This document shows positions 1-5,129 of a stretch of 5,129 bases of DNA, one piece after another. The stretch comes from Nitrospinota bacterium. GTDB lineage: Bacteria > Tectomicrobia > Entotheonellia > J063. The first letter of the stretch is position 1, and each line of letters opens with the position of its first letter. The position numbers were made by a program, and so were the translations under genes. Below the pieces are notes generated by a model. The model was given only the letters and a program-made list of their open reading frames with translations, did not search any database and was not told the DNA's origin. The DNA lies in assembly GCA_003696125.1 (NCBI GenBank), contig RFHZ01000657.1, positions 1 through 5,129 of the forward strand. Reading direction: 5' to 3'.

Positions 1-27
1 GATCTGCGATTTCTCAGGCAATTCTAA
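1..27 (+). CDS. pheS: Phenylalanyl-tRNA synthetase alpha subunit, 3' end only
   Basis: Frame 1 reads DLRFLRQF followed by TAA at 25-27. This matches the usual C-terminus of the PheRS alpha subunit (family ending of the type NDLRFLxQF). It lies 11 nt before pheT, the standard pheS-pheT operon arrangement. The alpha subunit carries the catalytic class II aminoacylation site and forms an alpha2beta2 tetramer with PheT. Only eight codons are visible, so the call rests on this short tail plus its position. The start and the body of the gene lie outside the window. Confidence 0.85.
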   Translation, partial: DLRFLRQF

Positions 28-38
28 CGGGAGAAGGC

Positions 39-2450
39 ATGAAGATCAGCTATCGATGGCTACAGGAATTTGTCTCGCTGGAACTCTCCCCTTCCACCTT
101 GGCCGACCGGCTGACCATGGCCGGCCTGGAAGTCAAGCACATCGAAGAGACACAGGGACGTTTCTCCGGGGTGGTGGTGGGTAAGATCGAATCGATCCGG
201 CAGCATCCCCAGGCTGACAAGCTCTCCCTCTGTCAGGTAACCACCGGTACCAGCCGTCTCTCCATCCTCTGTGGGGCCACCAACATCGCGGCTGGGCATG
301 TGGTCCCGGTTGCCCTGCCCGGTGCCCGTCTCCCGGGAGGCCGTCTCATCCAGCAGGCCACGATCCGGGGTGAGGTCTCAGAGGGGATGCTCTGCTCTCC
401 CCAGGAGTTAGAACTCGGAGAGGATGCCGACGGTATCATGCTCCTTCCCGCCGACCTCCCTCTGGGCAAAGACCTGGGCGAGGCGATCGGGCTGTGGGAT
501 ACCATTTTGGAGCTCGATCTGACCCCGAATCGTCCCGATTGTTTGAGCATGCTGGGAGTGGCGCGAGAAGTGGCTGCCCTGACCGGCCAGCCCCTCCGTC
601 TCCCTCCCTTTACCCTGAGTGAGGGGGAAAAAGGGGTAGAGGAGTACACCTCGGTGAGCATCGAGGCCCCGGATCACTGCCCTCGCTATGCGGCCCGGGT
701 GATTACCGGAATTACCCTGCGTCCCTCCCCCCTCTGGATGCAGATCCGACTACTCCTCCTCGGCCTGCGACCGATCAATAACGTCGTCGATGTGACCAAC
801 TATGTGATGATGGAGCTCGGCCAGCCCCTGCACGCCTTCGACTACGAGCGCCTGGAAGAGCATCGCATCGTGGTCCGGCTGGCCAGGCCGGGAGAGCACT
901 GCACCACTCTTGACGGTGTGGAACGGTCCCTTACCCCCTCTATGCTCGTCATCGCCGACGCGCAAAGGGCGGTGGCCGTGGCCGGAGTCATGGGAGGATT
1001 GGACACGGAGGTAACCCCAGAGACGCGCCATGTCTTGCTGGAGAGCGCCTACTTCTCCCCGCTGAGTATCCGCAGGACGGCCAAAGCCCTTGATCTTCAC
1101 ACCGAGGCTTCCCATCGTTTCGAGCGAGGTGCGGATATCGAAGGGAGCATCCGGGCTTTGGATCGTGCCGCCGCCCTGATCCAGCAGGTGGCCGGGGGGG
1201 TCATTGCCCGGGGCCGGGCAGACTGTTACCCCCGCCCTTTTTCGCCGCGTCGCCTGACCCTGCGCGTTTCCCGCACCAACCGTGTCTTAGGGACCCGTTT
1301 AACCGGTTCCCAGATCGCGTCCTACCTGCAACGACTCCACCTGCCGGTGACAGAAGAGGCCCCAGAGACCTACCAGGTCACCGTTCCTTCCTTCCGGCCG
1401 GATCTGGAGAGAGAGATCGATCTGATCGAAGAAGTGGCCCGCCTGCACGGCTACGAGCAGATCGATTCCTCGCTGCCGCAGGGAGCGATGACGCTTGCCC
1501 ACCCGGAAAAGGGGAGGGACCAGATCGCCAGGGCCAAGGAGGCCTTGACCGCATGCGGCTTTTATGAAGTCATTACCTATAGCTTCATCAACCCGCAGGC
1601 CCTGGACCGGCTGCGCTGTCCTGCCGATGATCCGTTGCGACAGGGGCTACGGTTGCGCAACCCGTTAAGCAAGGAAGCATCCATGATGCGCACCACCCTC
1701 ATCCCCGGCCTGCTGGAGACGGTCTCCTACAACCTGAAGCGGGAACAGCAGGACCTGGCCTTCTTTGAGTATGGCCGGGTCTTTTTCCCACAGGCAGAGG
1801 CCGCTTTGCCGCGGGAAGTTCCCCGGCTGGCCGCCATCCTTTCCGGTAAGCCGCGGAAATTCCACTGGTCGCAAAAGGAGGAAGCGGCCAGGAGCTTTTA
1901 CGACATCAAGGGAGCGGTGGAAGCGGTGTGTGAAAAGCTGGGCATCGACGAGGTCGAATACGTCCCGACAACGGTTCCCTATCTCCACCCCTATCAGGCG
2001 GCGACGCTGCGGCGGGGAGGAGAAGAGCTGGGGATCCTCGGTGCAGTGCATCCAGATGTGCTCACCGCTTTTGATATCCCGGAACCCACCTGGCTGTTTG
2101 AGCTCGACTTTGAGAAGCTGTGCGCCGGGGTTTCTACGGTGTCTCGTTTCCAACCCCTGCCTCGCTTCCCATCCCTCTATCGGGATATCGCCGTTGTGGT
2201 TGAACATAGACTCCCGGCAGACGAACTCCGCAAGGCGATTATCGCTGCCGGGGGACCTTTTCTCCGTGCGGTTTCCCTCTTTGATGTCTATACCGGTCCC
2301 GGGGTACCGGCCGGGAAAAAGAGTGTGGCCTTCTCCCTGGTCTTTCGAGCCGACGATCGAACCTTAACCGACGAAGAGGTAAACAGGGTGTACGCCGACA
2401 TCGTAACCCATCTGCACCAGGCTTTTCATGCCACTCTCCGCGGAGAGTGA
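39..2450 (+). CDS. pheT: Phenylalanyl-tRNA synthetase beta subunit
   Basis: Beta subunit of cytoplasmic PheRS, which charges tRNA-Phe with phenylalanine; the beta chain binds tRNA and hydrolyses mischarged Tyr-tRNA-Phe. The protein is 803 aa, the usual full bacterial length. Visible domains are an N-terminal EMAP-like tRNA-binding domain (about 40-150), the B3/B4 editing domain (about 211-390), B5 (about 405-477, with [16 protein letters not shown] from 451), the catalytic-like core (about 490-690) and the FDX-ACB anticodon-binding domain (about 709-802). Residues that align by eye with the E. coli editing pocket are present: H265 in QPLHAFD, G319/G320 in GVMGG, E335, T355 and A357 in [13 protein letters not shown]. 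The ATG at 39 follows a GGGAGAAGG ribosome-binding site at 29-37, 11 nt after the pheS stop, so the pair is surely co-transcribed. A run of seven G's at 1194-1200 does not disturb the frame. The last codons form half of a palindrome (see 2432-2449). Confidence 0.98.
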   Translation: MKISYRWLQEFVSLELSPSTLADRLTMAGLEVKHIEETQGRFSGVVVGKIESIRQHPQADKLSLCQVTTGTSRLSILCGATNIAAGHVVPVALPGARLPGGRLIQQATIRGEVSEGMLCSPQELELGEDADGIMLLPADLPLGKDLGEAIGLWDTILELDLTPNRPDCLSMLGVAREVAALTGQPLRLPPFTLSEGEKGVEEYTSVSIEAPDHCPRYAARVITGITLRPSPLWMQIRLLLLGLRPINNVVDVTNYVMMELGQPLHAFDYERLEEHRIVVRLARPGEHCTTLDGVERSLTPSMLVIADAQRAVAVAGVMGGLDTEVTPETRHVLLESAYFSPLSIRRTAKALDLHTEASHRFERGADIEGSIRALDRAAALIQQVAGGVIARGRADCYPRPFSPRRLTLRVSRTNRVLGTRLTGSQIASYLQRLHLPVTEEAPETYQVTVPSFRPDLEREIDLIEEVARLHGYEQIDSSLPQGAMTLAHPEKGRDQIARAKEALTACGFYEVITYSFINPQALDRLRCPADDPLRQGLRLRNPLSKEASMMRTTLIPGLLETVSYNLKREQQDLAFFEYGRVFFPQAEAALPREVPRLAAILSGKPRKFHWSQKEEAARSFYDIKGAVEAVCEKLGIDEVEYVPTTVPYLHPYQAATLRRGGEELGILGAVHPDVLTAFDIPEPTWLFELDFEKLCAGVSTVSRFQPLPRFPSLYRDIAVVVEHRLPADELRKAIIAAGGPFLRAVSLFDVYTGPGVPAGKKSVAFSLVFRADDRTLTDEEVNRVYADIVTHLHQAFHATLRGE
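2432..2449. repeat. Perfect 18-bp palindrome at the pheT 3' end
   Basis: CACTCTCCG followed directly by CGGAGAGTG is a perfect inverted repeat without a spacer. It covers the last codons and most of the TGA stop of pheT. As RNA it would fold into a hairpin of about seven base pairs with a CGCG-type loop region. As DNA it is symmetric and could also be a dimeric protein site, although nothing else supports that. No T-tract follows, so it is not a simple intrinsic terminator. Its GGAGAG half also stands 3 nt before an ATG at 2451. Confidence 0.6.
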
Positions 2451-2453
2451 ATG

Positions 2454-2482
2454 GGAGAGCCCCGGAAACGGTTTTCCTCTCC
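2454..2482 (+). other. Hairpin with GAAA tetraloop between pheT and the zapB-like gene
   Basis: GGAGAG (2454-2459) pairs with CTCTCC (2477-2482). Inside it CCG (2462-2464) pairs with CGG (2469-2471) around a GAAA tetraloop, a GNRA-type stable loop. The two helices are separated by a small internal loop. No run of T's follows, so a terminator is unlikely; an RNA-stabilising or processing element in the intercistronic region is an inference. Both six-base arms also occur in the palindrome just upstream, so the two structures can compete. Confidence 0.5.
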
Positions 2483-2522
2483 TGACACCTATCGATGATC
2501 CGTGCTGTGAGGGAAGAGAGGG

Positions 2523-2813
2523 ATGGACAGTTCGAAGCTCGATCGGTTAGCGCGGCAACTGGAGAAGGTGATCCACTACATCCACACCCTGCAGGAAGAA
2601 AAGAGACGGCTGGAACAGCGGGTCAGGGAGCTGGAAGCGGAACTGGCAGAGCAAAAGGCCGATATGGATCGTTTACGACGAGAACACGCACAGACCGCAA
2701 ATATTTTGAACCAGAATAAACGCCTGTTAGAAGAGCGCGACATCATTCGCCGCAAAGTGGAGAAGATGTTACGCCACCTCGAGGCGATGAATATTGGTCT
2801 TGATCAGAGGTAA
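2523..2813 (+). CDS. Small coiled-coil protein, ZapB/DUF904-like (putative cell division factor)
   Basis: Predicted 96-aa soluble protein, highly charged and without a signal peptide or membrane segment. Leucine/isoleucine/valine residues recur at heptad-like spacing (L6, L9, L13, V16, I20, L23, L30, V34, L37, L41, M48, L51), followed by a second helical stretch from about 65 to 88 ending in RRKVEKMLRHLEAM. That ending recalls the C-terminal ..VEKLLxRLE.. of small ZapB-like proteins encoded beside zapA in Deltaproteobacteria. ZapB proteins form filaments that stabilise the FtsZ ring through ZapA. The ATG at 2523 follows GAGGG (2509-2513) and GGGAAG (2511-2516) at acceptable spacing. The gene lies 72 nt after pheT and probably shares its transcript. 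No zapA follows; the 6S RNA comes next. A generic coiled coil of other function is possible because such sequences have low specificity. Confidence 0.7.
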   Translation: MDSSKLDRLARQLEKVIHYIHTLQEEKRRLEQRVRELEAELAEQKADMDRLRREHAQTANILNQNKRLLEERDIIRRKVEKMLRHLEAMNIGLDQR

Positions 2814-2832
2814 ATTTCCCCTTGATCTTTTT
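2802..2832 (+). terminator. Probable rho-independent terminator after the zapB-like gene
   Basis: GATCAGAGG (2802-2810) pairs with CCTTGATC (2820-2827) through about eight pairs, with one bulged A and one G-U pair, around a nine-base loop. TTTTT at 2828-2832 follows directly. The 5' arm lies within the last zapB-like codons and the TAA (2811-2813) falls in the loop. It would end the pheST-zapB transcript just before the 6S promoter. The bulge and the AT-rich lower stem make it a moderate rather than a strong terminator. Confidence 0.5.
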
Positions 2833-2843
2833 GAGGCGCTTTG

Positions 2844-2873
2844 TTAACCTTAAATAGATAGAGAAGGTATAAA
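2844..2873 (+). promoter_or_regulatory. Sigma70-type promoter of the 6S RNA gene
   Basis: TTAACC (2844-2849) serves as a -35 element with four of six consensus positions. An 18-nt spacer leads to TATAAA (2868-2873), a -10 element with five of six. Initiation six to eight bases downstream falls at about 2879-2881, essentially at the base of the predicted 6S closing stem (2877-2885). That agreement is the main support. TTGTTA at 2841 is an alternative -35, but its 21-nt spacing is poor. The start has not been determined experimentally. Confidence 0.65.
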
Positions 2874-2877
2874 GTTT

Positions 2878-3056
2878 CCCCTGCCATGTACGTGCTGGGA
2901 AAGCTTTTCTGAGCCAACGTCAGAAGAGAAGGGAGCGCAAAGGAGTTGTGGTGAGCATGCCTCTGGTAAGAGGAAGCCTAAAGCAACTCTGGCGGCACCC
3001 ACCTGGTTTACCAGGTTCACGAATCCTTTCCCACACGGCATTAAGGCGGGGGATTT
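2878..3056 (+). ncRNA. ssrS: 6S RNA
   Basis: Regulatory RNA that mimics an open promoter and sequesters the sigma70-type RNA polymerase holoenzyme in stationary phase. The predicted length of about 179 nt is close to the 184 nt of E. coli. The closing stem pairs CCCCTGCC (2878-2885) with GGCGGGGG (3045-3052). A second stem pairs GGGAAAG (2897-2903) with CTTTCCC (3026-3032). The apical arm pairs GAGTTG (2943-2948) with CAACTC (2984-2989), then GGT/GCC, then CCTCT (2960-2964) with AGAGG (2969-2973) under a GGTA loop. The 3' side of the central bubble carries the typical small hairpin ACCTGG-TTTA-CCAGGT (3001-3016). CTGAGCC (2909-2915), GGTGAGCATGC (2950-2960) and AAGCCTAAA (2974-2982) match E. 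coli 6S closely. The position directly upstream of the cyclo-ligase gene is the classic ssrS-ygfA context. Both ends are estimated to within a few bases; TTTT at 3054-3057 may help define the 3' end. Open frames across this stretch are spurious. Confidence 0.92.
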
Positions 3057-3060
3057 TATC

Positions 3061-3092
3061 CAAAGGAAAGCAAGGAGGCGCGTTTCCCTTTG
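3061..3092 (+). other. Hairpin in the leader between 6S RNA and the cyclo-ligase gene
   Basis: CAAAGG (3061-3066) pairs with CCTTTG (3087-3092), extended by AAA (3067-3069) with TTT (3083-3085) past one bulged C; the loop holds AAGGAGG-like bases. No T-tract follows, only pyrimidine-rich sequence, so it is not a canonical terminator. It begins four bases after the probable 6S 3' end and could block or guide exonuclease trimming, or simply separate the 6S from the downstream mRNA. These roles are inference. In the rest of the 126-nt leader (3057-3182) I see no further confident element. Confidence 0.4.
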
Positions 3093-3182
3093 TGATACCT
3101 TCCTTCTTCCTCGACGTATGCTGCTGGAAACTAGAGCAGAGTGCTTTTGTATTAGCTTGTGGGCGGCGGATACGCATCGTTG

Positions 3183-3797
3183 ATGACGGTAAAAGACCAG
3201 ACAGAGAAGCGTACACTGCGAAAGCAAATCTGGACTCATTGTCTACGGCTTTCTGATGAGGAGGCCCTCATCAAAAGCCACCGAATCCAAGCCTTGCTTT
3301 TTTCCCTTCCAGAGTTCCAGCAAGCCTCTTTCCTTCTCTTTTACATGGCAATCCGCGGCGAAGTCCAGACCGAGGCCATGGTCCGATCGGCGCTGCAACT
3401 GGGAAAGCAGGTAGCGGTCCCTCTGGTCGATACCCAGCGGAGAGGCTTACGGATCTCTCTGGTGACCGATGTGGATCGCGACTTGCAACCGGGCCATTTC
3501 GGCATTTTGGAACCTCGTCCAGACGCCATACGGGAGGTATCTCCAGAGGATGTGGACATCGCTCTGATTCCTGGAGTGGCCTTTGATCGAAGCGGAGGCC
3601 GTTTGGGACGAGGAGGTGGTTATTACGATCGCTTCCTCTCCACCCTGCCCGCCCGTGTACTCAAGATCGGTCTGGCCTTCCACCTGCAACTGGTCCCATG
3701 TGTCCCCAGGTATCCGCACGATGTTCCCGTCGATATGCTGGTAACAGAGAAGGAAGTCATCGTCTGTCAGGCGAAAGGAGGAATCTCAAAGGAGTAA
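3183..3797 (+). CDS. ygfA: 5-formyltetrahydrofolate cyclo-ligase (methenyltetrahydrofolate synthetase)
   Basis: Cytoplasmic enzyme that converts 5-formyltetrahydrofolate to 5,10-methenyltetrahydrofolate with ATP hydrolysis, returning a storage or inhibitory folate to the one-carbon pool. The 204-aa product is of normal length. Seen in order are an N-terminal KRTLRKQIW helix (9-17), RGEVQTE (58-64), GILEP (107-111, the usual GI-EP motif), the substrate-site segment PGVAFD (130-135), the glycine-rich ATP-binding signature GRLGRGGGYYDRF (139-151), and a C-terminal HDVPVDMLVTE (179-189). ATG at 3183 is preferred because family homology begins soon after it. An in-frame GTG at 3159 would add eight residues but has no ribosome-binding site. 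The ATG itself has only a weak, distant GGCGGA (3165-3170). The gene follows the 6S RNA and precedes rny by 39 nt, so 6S-ygfA-rny read-through is plausible; in E. coli ygfA is co-transcribed with ssrS. Confidence 0.95.
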   Translation: MTVKDQTEKRTLRKQIWTHCLRLSDEEALIKSHRIQALLFSLPEFQQASFLLFYMAIRGEVQTEAMVRSALQLGKQVAVPLVDTQRRGLRISLVTDVDRDLQPGHFGILEPRPDAIREVSPEDVDIALIPGVAFDRSGGRLGRGGGYYDRFLSTLPARVLKIGLAFHLQLVPCVPRYPHDVPVDMLVTEKEVIVCQAKGGISKE

Positions 3798-3820
3798 CGA
3801 CGCCTCTTGCTAAGCACAGC

Positions 3821-3829
3821 AAGGAGGTG
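3821..3829 (+). promoter_or_regulatory. Strong Shine-Dalgarno sequence of rny, with ambiguous start
   Basis: AAGGAGGTG is almost fully complementary to the 16S rRNA tail. Three start codons lie after GGAGG: ATG at 3832 (4-nt gap, but it runs into TGA after two codons), GTG at 3837 (9-nt gap) and ATG at 3840 (12-nt gap). The last two are adjacent codons in the rny frame. GTG at 3837 is chosen on spacing; the alternative removes one residue only. Confidence 0.8.
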
Positions 3830-3836
3830 GGATGCC

Positions 3837-5129
3837 GTGATGACCAGCGGTCCCCTTTTCTTCGTCGTTGTCCTCGTTTTGCTCGGCGCTGGTGCAGCTT
3901 TGGGATATTGGGCACGCAAACTCCTCCTCAGGAAGGATCTGCGTACCGCGCAACTGCATGCCCAGCAGATCATCGAAGAAGCGGAGCGGGAGGCGGCAGC
4001 CAAGCGAAAAGAAGCGGCACTGGAGATTAAGGAAGAATGGTACAAGTCTAAACAGGAATTTGAACGGGAAACCGAGACCAAACGGCGCGAACTCCAGCGC
4101 TATGAACAGCGGATCGCCCAGCGTGAGGCCAACCTCGATCGGAAGATCGAACACCTGGAACGCAAAGAGCGCGAGGTCATTCGCAAAGAGCGCAAGCTGG
4201 CGGAAAAGGAAGAAAAGCTGGCCCAGGCAGAGGACCGCTACCAGCGCCTCATCCAGGAGCAGATCCAGCGCCTCGAGCAGATCTCGAACATGACCGTGGC
4301 CGAAGCCAAAGAGGAGCTGAAGAACCGCCTGCTGGAGTCGGTACGCATGGAGGCAGCCGGTGAGGTAAAGCGGATCGTCGAGGAGGCACAGGAAAAGGCC
4401 CATCAGCAGGCCTGCCAGATCATCAGTCTCGCCATCGAACGGTACGCAGCCGACTACGTCATGGAGACGACCGTATCTGTGGTCGATCTCCCCAGCGATG
4501 ACATGAAAGGACGGATCATCGGGCGAGAGGGACGGAATATCCGGGCCCTGGAGGTGGCGACCGGCGTGGATCTGATCATCGATGATACCCCAGAGGCGGT
4601 GATCATCTCTGCCTATGACCCGATTCGACGTGAGATCGCCCGCCTGGCCCTAGAACGCCTGGTGGCTGATGGCCGCATCCATCCCGGCCGGATCGAGGAG
4701 GTGGTCCAGAAGGTGAAGAGCGAGATGGACGATCATATCCGGCGCGAGGGGGAACAGGCCATCTTTGAGCTCGGGCTGGACGGGATTCATCCCGAACTGG
4801 TAAAGCTGATCGGACGACTCCGCTACCGTACCAGCTATGCGCAAAACGTACTGCAACACTCTAAAGAAGTGGCCCATCTCTGCGGGATCATGGCGGCGGA
4901 ATTGGGCCTGGATGTCAAACTGGCCAAACGGATCGGCCTGCTCCACGACATCGGCAAGGCGGTCGATCACCAGTACGAAGGGACCCATACCCAGATCGGG
5001 GTAGAGCTGGCCCGCCGCTACAACGAATCGGAAAAGGTCGTCCATGCCATGGCTGCCCATCATGGTGACGTGGAAGCCCGCTCTGTGGAGGCGGTACTGC
5101 TCCAGGCGGCCGATGCCCTCTCTGCCGCC
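3837..5129 (+). CDS. rny: Ribonuclease Y, 5' part (continues past the window)
   Basis: Membrane-anchored endoribonuclease that initiates mRNA decay and RNA processing. The 431 codons present run open to the window edge; about 90 of the usual ~520 residues are missing, so no stop is seen. Domains in order are an N-terminal transmembrane helix (about 7-25, [18 protein letters not shown]) followed by positive residues, a long charged coiled coil (about 35-205) for oligomerisation, a KH RNA-binding domain with [12 protein letters not shown] at 225-236, and an HD phosphohydrolase domain. In the HD domain the metal ligands H341 (LQHS), H370 and D371 (HDIGK), H408/H409 (AHHGD) and D426 (ADALSA) are visible, so the active site appears intact. 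The start is GTG at 3837 (or ATG at 3840) after a strong ribosome-binding site. The gene sits 39 nt after the cyclo-ligase gene and is probably in the same operon. RNase Y is typical of Firmicutes, Deltaproteobacteria and several other phyla but not of enteric bacteria. Confidence 0.97.
   Translation, partial: MMTSGPLFFVVVLVLLGAGAALGYWARKLLLRKDLRTAQLHAQQIIEEAEREAAAKRKEAALEIKEEWYKSKQEFERETETKRRELQRYEQRIAQREANLDRKIEHLERKEREVIRKERKLAEKEEKLAQAEDRYQRLIQEQIQRLEQISNMTVAEAKEELKNRLLESVRMEAAGEVKRIVEEAQEKAHQQACQIISLAIERYAADYVMETTVSVVDLPSDDMKGRIIGREGRNIRALEVATGVDLIIDDTPEAVIISAYDPIRREIARLALERLVADGRIHPGRIEEVVQKVKSEMDDHIRREGEQAIFELGLDGIHPELVKLIGRLRYRTSYAQNVLQHSKEVAHLCGIMAAELGLDVKLAKRIGLLHDIGKAVDHQYEGTHTQIGVELARRYNESEKVVHAMAAHHGDVEARSVEAVLLQAADALSAA

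Noticed and set aside
1194-1200. Run of seven G's in pheT as a possible slippage or frameshift site
   Set aside because: The reading frame continues through it into intact B5, core and FDX-ACB domains, so there is no sign of a frameshift.
1765-2367. 200-aa plus-strand ORF inside pheT
   Set aside because: Out-of-frame reading of intact, domain-complete pheT, with a biased Arg/Ser/Pro composition and no known motifs.
2495-2719. 74-aa plus-strand ORF overlapping the zapB-like gene
   Set aside because: The other frame gives a clear heptad coiled coil with a better ribosome-binding site; this frame is low-complexity Gly/Thr/Arg.
2799-2827. Direct repeat CTTGATC at 2799 and 2821 as a possible regulator site
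   Set aside because: Explained by the arms of the terminator hairpin, which contain the palindromic TGATCA; no further copies are seen nearby.
2850-3256. Open frames over the 6S region (98 and 129 aa on the minus strand, 102 aa on the plus strand)
   Set aside because: They lie across a well-supported 6S RNA with conserved structure, have no recognisable protein features, and lack convincing ribosome-binding sites.
3810-4403. 197-aa minus-strand ORF rich in Leu/Phe
   Set aside because: It is the antisense shadow of the RNase Y coiled coil: Glu/Lys-rich codons read in reverse give Phe/Leu-rich pseudo-protein.
4650-5063. 137-aa minus-strand ORF
   Set aside because: Antisense to the KH/HD region of RNase Y, whose catalytic motifs on the plus strand are intact.

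Overview
The window is a compact, single-direction block of bacterial housekeeping genes, all on the + strand. In order it holds: the last eight codons of pheS; complete pheT (phenylalanyl-tRNA synthetase beta subunit); a small coiled-coil protein resembling the ZapB/DUF904 cell-division family; a 6S RNA gene (ssrS) with its own promoter; a 5-formyltetrahydrofolate cyclo-ligase gene (ygfA/MTHFS family); and the first 431 codons of rny (ribonuclease Y), cut by the window edge. No mobile element, CRISPR array, tRNA or rRNA is visible. The minus-strand open frames look like shadows of these genes.

The organism is probably a moderately GC-rich, Gram-negative-type bacterium. The succession of a small cell-division coiled-coil gene, 6S RNA, cyclo-ligase and rny recalls the deltaproteobacterial (Desulfobacterota/Desulfuromonadales-like) arrangement. 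6S RNA next to the cyclo-ligase gene is also the classic proteobacterial arrangement (ssrS-ygfA in E. coli). RNase Y is absent from enteric bacteria, which argues against Gammaproteobacteria of the E. coli type. This lineage call rests on remembered gene order, not on a search.

There appear to be two transcriptional blocks. Block 1 (1-2832) is pheS-pheT-zapB-like. It ends in a hairpin plus five T's that overlaps the zapB-like stop codon. The 72-nt pheT/zapB-like junction contains a perfect palindrome and a second hairpin that share the same six-base blocks, so alternative folds are possible. Block 2 starts at a sigma70-type promoter (about 2844-2873), which places transcription initiation at the base of the 6S RNA terminal stem. 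The 6S RNA (about 2878-3056) has the expected closing stem, central bubble, small hairpin in the 3' bubble strand, and apical arm with the conserved GGUGAGCAUGC segment. A 126-nt leader with one hairpin follows, then the cyclo-ligase gene and, 39 nt later, rny behind a very strong Shine-Dalgarno sequence.

Functionally the window combines translation (PheRS), cell division (ZapB-like), global transcription control (6S RNA binding RNA polymerase), one-carbon metabolism (cyclo-ligase) and mRNA decay (RNase Y). The most useful result is the 6S RNA gene, which a protein-only annotation would cover with spurious ORFs. I found no convincing new biological system. The remaining observations concern junction structure, start-codon choice and the absence of zapA from its expected place.
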